A DNA stretch of 17,407 nt from Candidatus Omnitrophota bacterium (lineage in GTDB: Bacteria > Ratteibacteria > UBA8468 > B48-G9 > DSTR01). Below, piece by piece: positions 1-7,490 of the stretch. The position numbers and the translations under genes were made by a program. Positions within the stretch are counted from its first letter, which is position 1. Each line of letters starts with the position of its first letter. The notes below the pieces were generated by a model. That model had not been told where the DNA came from. It ran no database searches and saw only the letters and a program-made list of their open reading frames with translations. Where the stretch lies: contig JAMWDF010000028.1 of NCBI GenBank assembly GCA_023818865.1, positions 1 to 17,407 on the forward strand, written 5' to 3'.

Positions 1-410
1 CCTGCAGCTTCAGCCGCGGCTCCCCGGACACTTTCCTCTTTATCCATAAGCAAATCAATAATCGCTGCGGCTGCCCCTGGTCCTCCAATCCGTCCCAGGG
101 CTTCCACTACCTGAAAACGAACCTTTTCCTCTGGGTCGCGAAGAACAGTAAGGAGATAACGGACAGCCTCCGGAGTGCCAATCCGTCCCAGGGCTTCTGC
201 TGCTTTTGCCCTGACCGATACTTCCGAATCTGACAAGCACTCACCGAGCGCATTGACTGCCTGTCTTTCTTTTAACCTGCCCAGCTCCTCAGCCGCTTTC
301 CGCCGGATATAAGAGTCCTTTCGATATTTTAAAGCTTTGATAAGACCGGCTATGTCCTGGTGGGAAATCAATTTGTCAATATCGGGTTTGCCAAATCCCA
401 AAAATGACAT
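1..410 (-). CDS. HEAT-repeat protein, N-terminal part (truncated by window edge)
   Basis: This minus-strand frame is open from an ATG at 408-410 to the left edge, giving about 136 residues of a longer protein. It begins MSFLGFGKPDIDKL and continues as helical repeats of about 31 residues. Each repeat carries the HEAT/PBS-lyase-type pattern: D-x-x-x-x-V-R-x-x-A followed by E-A-L-G-R-I-G. Typical pieces are SEVSVRAKAAEALGRIG and EEKVRFQVVEALGRIG. Such proteins are protein-protein scaffolds; no catalytic function can be assigned. The chosen ATG follows a purine-rich GGGAGGGG stretch. An in-frame ATG at 444-446 would add 12 residues (MPKYLLVRKGGA) but lacks a comparable ribosome site. The gene is divergent from the epimerase at 531, with about 120 bases between them. 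The C-terminus and total repeat number lie outside the window. Confidence 0.85.
   Translation of the reverse strand, partial: MSFLGFGKPDIDKLISHQDIAGLIKALKYRKDSYIRRKAAEELGRLKERQAVNALGECLSDSEVSVRAKAAEALGRIGTPEAVRYLLTVLRDPEEKVRFQVVEALGRIGGPGAAAAIIDLLMDKEESVRGAAAEAA
85..197. repeat. 20-bp exact direct repeat inside the HEAT gene
   Basis: The 20-base word that starts CCAATCCGTCCC occurs at 85-104 and again at 178-197. The spacing is exactly 93 bases, or 31 codons, which is one HEAT unit. It encodes the EALGRIG part of successive repeats on the minus strand. This fits recent internal duplication or homogenisation of repeat units. Confidence 0.8.
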
Positions 411-530
411 GGCCCCTCCCTTGCGTACTAATAAATATTTTGGCATGGGATAAAGCCGCTGGCAAGTCTTTAGAGCAGATGGTGGTCGGTTGACGCCAAA
501 GATAAGAAGCAGGAAAATATTGCCAGTTCT

Positions 531-1469
531 ATGGTTGATTATACCCTCGGAATCAACAGTTATTTCATGGCGACTAGGTGGCCAAGGCCAGAAGAGAAAT
601 TCGCTCTGGTCAGGGAAAAGTTGGATTTGGACTGTCTTCAGTATTCTCTGGATGGTTTTGAGACAGGCTGGCCAACTGACTATAGAAACCGGTTAGTGAA
701 AGAAATCCAGAATGCATCAGCGAGGTACCAGGTTAACATTCACAGTGTCTTTACCGGTTGCGGCCATCACGACAATAGCTTTTTCTATCATCCGGATAAA
801 TCCTGGCGGGAATATGCCTTAGCCTGGTTTAAGGCGGCAGTCCGATTTGCCAGCAAGATTGGAGCGAAAGGAGCCGGTGGTTTTACTGGGGCTCTATCCG
901 CTACAGAAGCTAGTCAACCGACTGTCAGACGGAAAAGAATCAAGGAAGCAATTGATTTACTAACAGTTCTCTCCGAGGACGCTGCAAGCTGCGGGCTGGA
1001 ATTTCTTTTAATAGAACCGATGTCGGTTGTCAGAGAACCGCCTTCTACAGTGGAAGAAACCTTGGAGATAGTGGAGAAAATAAATCAGAAGGCCGCCTTG
1101 CCAGTGCGTCTTTGCCTGGATGTGGGACACCATCGGACCACCAGCCTGAAAGGGAAAAAAGAATGTGACCCTGCTTACTGGCTGAGACAGTGTGGGCGGT
1201 GGGTGGAAGCGATTCATTTGCATCAGACTGATTTGCAAGCCAGCCGGCACTGGCCATTTACCCGGGAATACAATAGTGTGGGTATAGTCCAACCGGAGAA
1301 AATTATCAGAGCCATTGAAGAAGCTGGAGCCGTTCAGATGACTTTGCTGATAGAAATTTTTGTTCCGGCCTTTGAACCCAGAGATAATCAGGCGTTGGAA
1401 GAGGCACTCGCCAGTGTTAATTTCTGGAAGAAAGTGTTGCCCCACAAAATTATCAGGGATAAACCATAA
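531..1469 (+). CDS. Sugar phosphate isomerase/epimerase, xylose-isomerase-like TIM barrel
   Basis: This 312-residue protein belongs to the xylose isomerase-like TIM-barrel (AP endonuclease 2) superfamily, whose members interconvert ketoses or sugar phosphates using one or two divalent metals. The likely metal ligands are E162 in LLIEPM, D197 and H200 in CLDVGHH, H229 or H231 in IHLHQTD, and E275 in LLIEIF, each at the end of a predicted beta strand. The N-terminus (LGINSYFMATRWPRPEE) resembles proteins annotated as D-erythrulose 1-phosphate 3-epimerase, but I recall that only as a likeness and do not assign the substrate. There is no signal peptide, so it should be cytoplasmic. ATG 531 was chosen because LGIN follows it directly; the ribosome site upstream is weak. 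It is convergent with the gene at 1557, so any link to the later operon is by proximity only. Confidence 0.85.
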   Translation: MVDYTLGINSYFMATRWPRPEEKFALVREKLDLDCLQYSLDGFETGWPTDYRNRLVKEIQNASARYQVNIHSVFTGCGHHDNSFFYHPDKSWREYALAWFKAAVRFASKIGAKGAGGFTGALSATEASQPTVRRKRIKEAIDLLTVLSEDAASCGLEFLLIEPMSVVREPPSTVEETLEIVEKINQKAALPVRLCLDVGHHRTTSLKGKKECDPAYWLRQCGRWVEAIHLHQTDLQASRHWPFTREYNSVGIVQPEKIIRAIEEAGAVQMTLLIEIFVPAFEPRDNQALEEALASVNFWKKVLPHKIIRDKP

Positions 1470-1556
1470 AGGCATGCCAGAACATAATTTTTATCACGCA
1501 GTTATCCCAGGTATCTCAAATCAACAGTTATTACTAGATTCGGTCAAGCTTCTCGG

Positions 1557-3275
1557 TTAGCGAAGAAGTCGGCGGAGATGTCTTATTTTCTGGTTGACCA
1601 ATCTTTCCGAAAAGAGATGTGTCCCGGCTTCAACATGATAACCAAGAAGTTTATTCATCCTTAGGAGAGGCAAGGCTTTCTGGCCTAAGAACAATTCCTG
1701 ACGAATGATCTTTCGAAACCCCTCCATTTCTTGTTTATGCCAGCTCTTCTTCAAGAGATGAATCTTGAAAACATTGGCCACAGACTGAAAAATGAGCGGA
1801 ATGATTTCGACGGTAGCAATTTCGTTCCGCTTCTTTCTGGGAAGAACGTTTTCCATCCCCTGGTGGTACCAGACTAAACCTTGTTGCCATAGCCGACTCA
1901 TTTCTTCAAATCTTTTAATAATAATTTTTTCAGAGAAATCAGTGCAGACAGAACTTAAGTCATCGCCATTGCTGGCAAATGGCAGCCAGGTTGGTGACAT
2001 AGGCTTGCCCTTAACCGGTCCGGGAAACTGGCGATAAGCCAGAGCGAAACACACTGGGCCATAATACATCAGGGAGTTGCTAAAAGGATAAAGATTCAGG
2101 GCAGAAGAGAAATGTTTCCAAGCTTGGTAGAGTTTCTTCGGGTCGCACCCTGGGTAGTATTCCTTAGCCACACTTTGAAGAAATGTTTTCTGGTTTCGCG
2201 GCAGAATTTTCCGGGGGAGTATCTTCTCAAAGACTCTTAAGTTGATACAGGGAATGGTACCAAAAGTAAAGGACATGAATCCGTATGGCTTTAATTTCTT
2301 GGCCCGGGTAACCTTTTGATACACCTGGGTTGCTACAGGAAGACAGGGTATCGTTACCAACTCGTGGGTTGTTCCCAGAACAAGTTTAAGATAAAATTTT
2401 CGTCTCTTTTTTTTAAGGTAAGCGATCAGCCTCCTGACATAAGGCGAAGGTCCGATGTAACTCAACGCGTACTCGTTAATCCTGATGTTTTGCCCGTTTC
2501 TTTGCCTCTTAACTCCCCCCTTCTCAAAAAAGGTTTCAATTGCTATCCTTTTGTCAATAGCCTCAATTAGTCTTGGATGGGGCGGAGTTTCATACCAGGT
2601 CCATCCCCAGGCAGAAGCAATGATTTCCGCATCAGAATTGGCAGAAAAAGCACCCTGGGCAATGTGGTTGATGATTTCAGCTATTAGTCCCACTGCGTCT
2701 CTGTCCCGGCACTTCGGACAGAGGTGGGGATACTGTTTTTCGTACAGGTTTGGCCAGGAAGGAGTAGCGAAAGAAAGACAGTGGTGCAGATGTTCACTGG
2801 CAGTCACCAAAATCATTCCTTTCAGACCGGGAACCAGTTTGAATAAATTTCGGGTAGAGTTTTCAAGAAATTCAAGAACCCTCCTGTCTGAAGTACACAT
2901 GGCGTAACCTTCTTGATATTCTCTTATCGCGGCGTTCCCGCGCGTGCCTTTAATTTCAGGATGCTTCTTCCAGAAAAAATCAGTGATACTCAAATTTCTA
3001 GGTTCAACCAGATAGACAAAAACCTCAAGACCACAATTGAAGGCTCTCTGGACAAGTATTTTGAGGGCTTCAATTCTTCTTTGATTTTCCTTGCGGTTAA
3101 ATTCAGGAAATACATCCGAGTGAGAAAGATCTCTTAGGAGTCCCGCGACCCAGATGCCTGTATGCCCAGCATTCTTTATGCGGGTTAATTCTTTTTCTGA
3201 ATACACCTCCGGTGCATGCATGACTTCGTCATCAAAAATCTTACTCTTCCAGGACCGGAAAATACTCTTGACCAT
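1557..3275 (-). CDS. Putative TIM-barrel glycosidase-like protein, family not identified
   Basis: This encodes about 572 residues with no signal peptide or membrane segment, so it is probably cytoplasmic. The N-terminal part reads like a (beta/alpha)8 barrel: a Gly-His-Thr-Gly-Ile-Trp strand near residues 37-42 (GHTGIWVAGLLRDLS), VFVYLVEPRN near 85-94, a strand ending in a possible acidic centre (ILVTASEH, E161), a CPKC pair at 186-189, and IASAWGWTWY near 219-228. These features recall GH20-like or related uncharacterised glycosidase families, but no named family signature is certain and the catalytic pair is not established. The usual longest frame starts at a TTG (3288-3290). The ATG at 3273-3275 is preferred because GGGGA lies 8 bases before it on the minus strand. 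It is divergent from the Gfo/Idh gene across a 128-base shared promoter region. Confidence 0.6.
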   Translation of the reverse strand: MVKSIFRSWKSKIFDDEVMHAPEVYSEKELTRIKNAGHTGIWVAGLLRDLSHSDVFPEFNRKENQRRIEALKILVQRAFNCGLEVFVYLVEPRNLSITDFFWKKHPEIKGTRGNAAIREYQEGYAMCTSDRRVLEFLENSTRNLFKLVPGLKGMILVTASEHLHHCLSFATPSWPNLYEKQYPHLCPKCRDRDAVGLIAEIINHIAQGAFSANSDAEIIASAWGWTWYETPPHPRLIEAIDKRIAIETFFEKGGVKRQRNGQNIRINEYALSYIGPSPYVRRLIAYLKKKRRKFYLKLVLGTTHELVTIPCLPVATQVYQKVTRAKKLKPYGFMSFTFGTIPCINLRVFEKILPRKILPRNQKTFLQSVAKEYYPGCDPKKLYQAWKHFSSALNLYPFSNSLMYYGPVCFALAYRQFPGPVKGKPMSPTWLPFASNGDDLSSVCTDFSEKIIIKRFEEMSRLWQQGLVWYHQGMENVLPRKKRNEIATVEIIPLIFQSVANVFKIHLLKKSWHKQEMEGFRKIIRQELFLGQKALPLLRMNKLLGYHVEAGTHLFSERLVNQKIRHLRRLLR

Positions 3276-3320
3276 TATTGAAGTCCCCAAGACTTCATCA
3301 GCGCTATCTCATCACCGCAG

Positions 3321-3348
3321 AGACTATCGTCTGGAGAGCTGTTCAGCT
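3321..3348. promoter_or_regulatory. Two short inverted repeats, possible operator sites
   Basis: AGAC-N4-GTCT (3321-3332) and AGCTG-TT-CAGCT (3337-3348) lie next to each other, just upstream of the -35 box at 3354. They sit in the intergenic region shared by divergent genes. Short repeats like these can arise by chance, so an operator role is only a suggestion. Confidence 0.25.
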
Positions 3349-3353
3349 GACAT

Positions 3354-3381
3354 TTGAAGATTCCTTATTTTTCAGTATAAA
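3354..3381 (+). promoter_or_regulatory. Candidate sigma70-type promoter of the oxidoreductase operon
   Basis: TTGAAG (3354-3359) and TATAAA (3376-3381) are separated by 16 bases, 22 bases before the ATG at 3404. The short leader fits transcription start around 3388. Only weak ribosome-site complementarity (GGACAG) precedes the ATG. Confidence 0.5.
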
Positions 3382-3403
3382 ATACCTCGCTCCGGACAGA
3401 CAA
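3374..3403 (-). promoter_or_regulatory. Weak candidate promoter of the divergent TIM-barrel gene
   Basis: On the minus strand TTGTCT (3398-3403) and TATACT (3374-3379) are 18 bases apart, pointing toward the gene that starts at 3275. Its -10 box overlaps the -10 box of the plus-strand promoter. The leader would be about 90 bases. The -35 match is poor. Confidence 0.25.
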
Positions 3404-4372
3404 ATGAAAAAAGTCAAAGTTGGTTTGGTGGGAGCAGGCGGGATGGGGCGGATAAGAGCCAGGTGGCTTGCAGAAAATGTCCGGGTTGTCCTGAGCGCGG
3501 TCTGCGATTCCACAGAGGAAGCCAAAGCCATAACCAGAGAATACCAAGCCAGGTTCTACTCTGATTACCGGAAATTTTTGAGAGAAGGAGAATTTGAAGC
3601 GGTAATTTTATCAGTACCCAACCGGTGGCATTTCTCTATGGCGATAGAGGCACTTGATACTTATAGACATGTCCTGGTTGAATATCCGATAGCTCTGACT
3701 ATAAACCAAGCAGAGCAAATGCTTACTCTGGCGAAAAAGAAGGGACTGATACTCCATCCAGGGCATACCATGAGGTTTGAAGCTCAACATTTGGCAACGA
3801 AGGAGAATTTGTCTCGAATAGGAAGGATGATTTTTGCCACTGGGTACATTTGGTATGGCCGGGAAATGTCTAGATGGTATGGGGATCCGGTTCTCCGCGG
3901 TGATACGTTCACCTTCCTAAATTACCACCATGTTGACCAGTTTAGAGACCTTTTTGGTAGGGTGGAGTGGCTTGAGGGTGTTCTTGATGAACGAAAAAAT
4001 GAATCCGGTAAGTTATCTATGGCCTCAGGAACAATTATGCTTAAATTCGTTAACGGAGGATGTGCTTTTAGCCTTCAGGGACATGGCATATTAGCTCCCA
4101 GTACCGCGAGCAAATATATTGTGGGAGAAAAAGGATATTTGGAGTTTAAAGGAACCGAAGGACAGGGAGGTTTGTTTCTCCTGAGTGAAAAGCAACGGGA
4201 GGAAATTAACTTTCCTCAGAATGACCCATATAAGATAGACACAGACAATTTTGTCAGGGAAATTCTTGGTGAACAGAAGATTCTGGTGCCGCCAGAAGAA
4301 GCTCTGGAAACACTCAGAATTTGCCAGCTAGCGGTTCAATCGGCCAGGGAAGGAAGGAGAATTTATGTTTAA
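3404..4372 (+). CDS. Gfo/Idh/MocA-family oxidoreductase with atypical catalytic motifs
   Basis: This 322-residue cytoplasmic protein has the two-domain layout of NAD(P)-dependent Gfo/Idh/MocA dehydrogenases. The N-terminal Rossmann fold carries VGLVGAGGMG (G10-x-G12-x-x-G15). Next comes the family strand that usually reads E-K-P, here VEYP (E93-Y94-P95). The C-terminal domain includes YHHVDQFRDLFG (H175, D178). Most family enzymes use the Lys of EKP and an Asp four residues before the His; here these positions are Tyr94 and Phe171. EYP variants exist in the superfamily (biliverdin reductase is an example I recall), so the protein may still bind cofactor with altered chemistry. ATG 3404 was chosen because GLVGAGG follows almost at once. 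An in-frame TTG at 3278 would add 42 residues of unlikely sequence across the promoter. It is the first gene of the operon, 41 bases before the FAD subunit. Confidence 0.85.
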   Translation: MKKVKVGLVGAGGMGRIRARWLAENVRVVLSAVCDSTEEAKAITREYQARFYSDYRKFLREGEFEAVILSVPNRWHFSMAIEALDTYRHVLVEYPIALTINQAEQMLTLAKKKGLILHPGHTMRFEAQHLATKENLSRIGRMIFATGYIWYGREMSRWYGDPVLRGDTFTFLNYHHVDQFRDLFGRVEWLEGVLDERKNESGKLSMASGTIMLKFVNGGCAFSLQGHGILAPSTASKYIVGEKGYLEFKGTEGQGGLFLLSEKQREEINFPQNDPYKIDTDNFVREILGEQKILVPPEEALETLRICQLAVQSAREGRRIYV

Positions 4373-4413
4373 AATCCGACACGATCAAGCGAGTACTCAA
4401 GTGGGTTAAATAG

Positions 4414-5634
4414 ATGGATAGCCGTGTCACCAAGTTGCCTTCTGAAAGTGAAGTGATTGTTATTGGAGGGGGTATTTTTGGCTGTTCAATAGCCTATCAC
4501 TTGGCTAAGAAAGGCAAGGAAACTATTTTGCTGGAGAAAAGAAACATTTGTTCCGGTGCCTCAGGTAGAAATGGTGGGCAAGTAATCCAGCTGGAAGGGA
4601 GAGAAAAGGAGCCGGCTAATATAAAGAAGCGGTTGGCTCTGACCAGAGAAAACAACATTATTCTTAAAACGCTGAGTAGAGAACTGAAGATTGATCTTGA
4701 ATACAGAAGGACAGGTTCTCTGGATATAGCCTTCACCAAGGAAGAATGGAAAGAATTGGAATATGTGGTGAAAATCCAGGAAAAAGCAGGTGATAGAGAA
4801 ATTGCCCTCCTGACGAAGGAAGAGACACTTAGGCTGTGTCCTCTGCTTACTCAAGAAATCAAAGGAGCCCGTTATCGGCCTTCGGATGGTACTATTAATC
4901 CCTTCTTTTACACCCGTGGCCTGGCTGAAAATTTTGTGAAACACAAGGGAGAAATTTTCACCTGGACTGAGGTAAAGAAAATATTGCGGAAAAACGGTAA
5001 AGTATGTGGTATTGAGACGACCACCGGTCAAAGAATAAGAGCAGAAAAAGTAGTGAATGTAACCAATGCCTGGTCTTCTTTCCTCATTCCCGAGATAGAT
5101 ATCTTGCCATTGCGGCAGACAGCGGTGGTTACCGAGCCAGCAGCCCCGCTCCCTGTTTGTCCAGTGGAGGCTTTCATTAAAGGGGAAGCTATCTACGCGA
5201 ACATCCAGTCAGAAAGGGGTAATTTAATTGCCGGGGGTCTTGATTCCTTTCGCCTGTCCAGGCAGCGGCAATATGAAGAACGGATTTTTCTCGAGGAAGT
5301 CAGGGGCAACGCGAAAATTTTCTCCTGTCTCTATCCGTCCTTAAAAGACCTTTCTATCATCAGGGCTTGGGCTGGAACTATGGCGTTAGGACCTGATTTT
5401 GCTCCAGTAGTAGGCAAAGTACCAGAAAGTGAAGGGTTGTACATGGCAGCAGGTTTTTACAATGGCATGGCTTATGCAGCAATTGTTGGAGAGTTAATGT
5501 CAGAGATGATTATTTCTGACAGAACACCTTCTCTGTTGGAATGTTTTGATCCGGCAAAGTATTACCGGAGAAAATTTGTCTGGCCGAAGACTTATAACTG
5601 CACCTCATTAGCGGAGTTTTTTGCGAGAAAATGA
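4414..5634 (+). CDS. FAD-dependent amine/amino-acid dehydrogenase subunit, SoxB/HcnC/OoxB-like (DAO family)
   Basis: This 406-residue DAO-family flavoprotein is the likely substrate-oxidising subunit of a multi-subunit dehydrogenase. The N-terminal FAD fold reads VIVIGGGIFGCSIAYHLAK (GGGIFG, residues 18-23), with E41 at the end of beta-2 for ribose binding, followed by the CSGASGRNGGQV segment (46-57) characteristic of the sarcosine oxidase beta and opine oxidase B group. The C-terminus has the expected RAWAGTMALGPDFAPVVG and AAGFYNGMAYAAIVGELM segments that close the FAD site. Substrates in this family are N-methyl amino acids, proline or hydroxyproline, opines and glycine; the sequence does not say which. 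Its stop overlaps the next start as ATGA at 5631-5634, indicating coupled translation of two subunits. Confidence 0.9.
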   Translation: MDSRVTKLPSESEVIVIGGGIFGCSIAYHLAKKGKETILLEKRNICSGASGRNGGQVIQLEGREKEPANIKKRLALTRENNIILKTLSRELKIDLEYRRTGSLDIAFTKEEWKELEYVVKIQEKAGDREIALLTKEETLRLCPLLTQEIKGARYRPSDGTINPFFYTRGLAENFVKHKGEIFTWTEVKKILRKNGKVCGIETTTGQRIRAEKVVNVTNAWSSFLIPEIDILPLRQTAVVTEPAAPLPVCPVEAFIKGEAIYANIQSERGNLIAGGLDSFRLSRQRQYEERIFLEEVRGNAKIFSCLYPSLKDLSIIRAWAGTMALGPDFAPVVGKVPESEGLYMAAGFYNGMAYAAIVGELMSEMIISDRTPSLLECFDPAKYYRRKFVWPKTYNCTSLAEFFARK

Positions 5635-5957
5635 GGATAGAAAAACATCCAGTTTTGCCTGACCGGCCGGCAGGAAAAAAGGTGGATATCTTTGTAGATG
5701 GCAGAAAGGTTGAAGCCTATGAGGGAGAACCAATTGCTGCGGCACTTTGGGCGGCTGGTATTAAAAAGTTCCGCTATACTAGGAAGGAAAAACAACCCCG
5801 GGGATACTTTTGTGGATTAGGTAGATGTACTGATTGTGTGATGACGGTTGATGGAGTGGCTAATGTGAGAACCTGCATTACCCCGGTGAAAGGGGGAATG
5901 GTAGTGCAAACTCAGAAGGGACTTGGCATATGGAAAAAAAGGCAAATGTCCTGGTGA
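5631..5957 (+). CDS. Small [2Fe-2S] subunit, HcnA / SoxA N-terminus-like
   Basis: This 108-residue protein matches the ferredoxin-like domain that is separate as HcnA but fused in SoxA-type alpha subunits. It has IFVDGRKVEAYEGEPIAAALWAAG (residues 20-43) and a cysteine set C61-x4-C66-x2-C69-x12-C82 that can hold one [2Fe-2S] cluster. Its role would be electron transfer within the dehydrogenase complex. It overlaps the upstream FAD subunit by 4 bases and the downstream FAD subunit by 28 bases, so the three are probably made in fixed proportion. Confidence 0.88.
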   Translation: MRIEKHPVLPDRPAGKKVDIFVDGRKVEAYEGEPIAAALWAAGIKKFRYTRKEKQPRGYFCGLGRCTDCVMTVDGVANVRTCITPVKGGMVVQTQKGLGIWKKRQMSW

Positions 5958-7051
5958 TTGGAGCCGGTCCTGCCGGGTTATGCGCGGGAATTGAGACGGG
6001 GAAATCTGGAGCCAAGGTTATTGTCATTGATGAAAATACAAGGCCGGGAGGACAATTATTTAAACAGATTCACAGGTTTTTCGGCTCAGAGCAGCACCAT
6101 GCAGGGGTGCGGGGTTTTGAGATAGGCGAGATGCTTCTCCATAAGTGTAAAGAGGCAGGCGTGGAGATGATGTTAAGTTCAGTTGTCTGGGGTCTTTCCC
6201 CTGAATTTCGAGCTGGGGTAGTGCGCGAGGGAAAGCGATCCATGACAATAACAGCGGACAAAGTAATTCTGGCAACCGGTGCAAGCGAGAATTCTTTGAT
6301 GTTTCCAGGCTGGACACTTCCGGGAGTGATGGGAGCAGGCGCTGCCCAGACAATGATGAATATTCACCGAGTTCTCCCTGGGAAGAGGGCATTAATGATT
6401 GGCTCTGGGAATGTGGGGTTGATCGTGAGTTACCAGTTACTCCAAGCTGGATGTGAAGTTAAAGCCGTTGTGGAGATACTGCCGCGGGTTGGGGGATACA
6501 AGGTTCACGCAAACAAAATAGCCAGACTCGGCGTAGATATTCTTATCTCCCACACAGTGCTGGAAGTACGGGGAAGAGAACGGGTGGAAGAGGCAATTGT
6601 GGGTAGGGGAGACAGGAATCTAAGACCTATCCCTGGGACAGAGAGAACAATTTCTGTTGACCTGGTTTGCCTGGCAGTCGGACTCACCCCTCTTTCGGAA
6701 CTTGCTTGGCTTGCTGGTTGTAAGTTCGGTTACTTTCCTCTTCTGGGCGGTTTTGTTCCCCTCCATAACAGAGGGATGGAAACAACGGTTTCTGGAATGT
6801 ACATTGCCGGAGATGCCAGCGGAATAGAGGAGGCATCAACGGCGATGGAAGAGGGCAGATTGGCCGGGGTGGGCGCTCTTGAATCACTCGCTTTTATTTC
6901 TGCTGCCGAGGCAGACTCCAGAAGAAAAGAGATAGAGCAGAATCTGTTAATGTTACGAAAAGGGCCGTATGGGGATTTCAGGCACAAAGAGAAGGAGAAA
7001 ATTTATAGTGAGTGGAAAAAGGTTAAAGAAAAGGCCGGTGGTTATCATTGA
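5930..7051 (+). CDS. NAD(P)/FAD-dependent oxidoreductase subunit, HcnB/OoxA-like without BFD domain
   Basis: This 373-residue protein has the two-dinucleotide-fold layout of pyridine nucleotide-disulfide oxidoreductases: GAGPAG at 11-16, the ATG motif at 115-117, a second GSGNVG at 158-163, and the FAD-closing YIAGDASGIEEAS (291-303). It is the equivalent of HcnB, OoxA or the alpha chain of dye-linked proline dehydrogenases, which pass electrons from the substrate-oxidising FAD subunit onward. Those proteins usually carry a C-terminal BFD [2Fe-2S] domain; here that domain is a separate gene at 7471. AAGGG ends 9 bases before the ATG. The C-terminal 44 bases overlap the ferredoxin gene in another frame. 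Confidence 0.88.
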   Translation: MEKKANVLVIGAGPAGLCAGIETGKSGAKVIVIDENTRPGGQLFKQIHRFFGSEQHHAGVRGFEIGEMLLHKCKEAGVEMMLSSVVWGLSPEFRAGVVREGKRSMTITADKVILATGASENSLMFPGWTLPGVMGAGAAQTMMNIHRVLPGKRALMIGSGNVGLIVSYQLLQAGCEVKAVVEILPRVGGYKVHANKIARLGVDILISHTVLEVRGRERVEEAIVGRGDRNLRPIPGTERTISVDLVCLAVGLTPLSELAWLAGCKFGYFPLLGGFVPLHNRGMETTVSGMYIAGDASGIEEASTAMEEGRLAGVGALESLAFISAAEADSRRKEIEQNLLMLRKGPYGDFRHKEKEKIYSEWKKVKEKAGGYH

Positions 7052-7490
7052 TTGTCCGGAAGAGATACCCTGTAATCCCTGTGAAACGGTTTGTTCTCAG
7101 GGCGCGATTATCATTGGACAGCCAATAACCAACCTTCCGGTAACTGATGAAGCCAAGTGTACTGGTTGTGGACGGTGTATCCCTGTTTGCCCAGGACTGG
7201 CTATCAGTCTTCTACATTATGATTATAGTCCCAGCGAGGCTTCTCTCACTGTGCCATATGAATTTCTCCCGCTGCCGAAGAAAGGACAAGAGGTTTTCGT
7301 AGTTGATGAGAAAGGAAGGTACCTGGGGAAGGGAAACATTATCCGGGTAATTCCCCCAGAAAAAAACAACCGAACTTCCCTGGTGACCTTCTCGTTTTCG
7401 AAGAAGTTGTATAAGAAAGTTAAATACTTCGTCCTGAAAAGAGAAAATCTGATTGATGAGACAAGAAAATATGAGCCTGGGAAAAAATAA
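7008..7490 (+). CDS. 2x[4Fe-4S] ferredoxin-type subunit of the dehydrogenase
   Basis: With the GTG start at 7008 this is a 160-residue protein. Eight cysteines form two [4Fe-4S] sites: C16, C22, C25 and C29 in VIIDCPEEIPCNPCETVC, and C51-x2-C54-x2-C57-x3-C61-P. The C-terminal 90 residues have no recognisable motif. It would relay electrons out of the FAD subunits to a membrane or soluble acceptor. GTG 7008 was chosen because AAGGAG (6992-6997) lies 10 bases upstream. An in-frame ATG at 6969 would add 13 residues and overlap the previous gene more, and a GTG at 7038 is also possible. Placement between the HcnB-like and BFD genes resembles the small subunits of archaeal and bacterial dye-linked proline dehydrogenases. 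Confidence 0.85.
   Translation: MSGKRLKKRPVVIIDCPEEIPCNPCETVCSQGAIIIGQPITNLPVTDEAKCTGCGRCIPVCPGLAISLLHYDYSPSEASLTVPYEFLPLPKKGQEVFVVDEKGRYLGKGNIIRVIPPEKNNRTSLVTFSFSKKLYKKVKYFVLKRENLIDETRKYEPGKK

Noticed and set aside
1008..1475. 155-codon minus-strand frame opposite the epimerase
   Set aside because: It covers the best conserved metal-site segments of the plus-strand epimerase and encodes no recognisable protein.
1470..1556. Terminator or small RNA between the convergent genes
   Set aside because: Apart from the 8-base palindrome GGCATGCC there is no stem followed by a T run, and the gap is only 87 bases.
3278..3403. N-terminal extension of the Gfo/Idh protein from a TTG at 3278
   Set aside because: The extra 42 residues precede the Rossmann start, cross the best promoter, and do not look like a targeting signal; ATG 3404 fits the family.
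4561..5031. 156-codon minus-strand frame opposite the SoxB-like gene
   Set aside because: The plus strand carries clear DAO-family motifs through this stretch; the minus product has no motif and no ribosome site of note.
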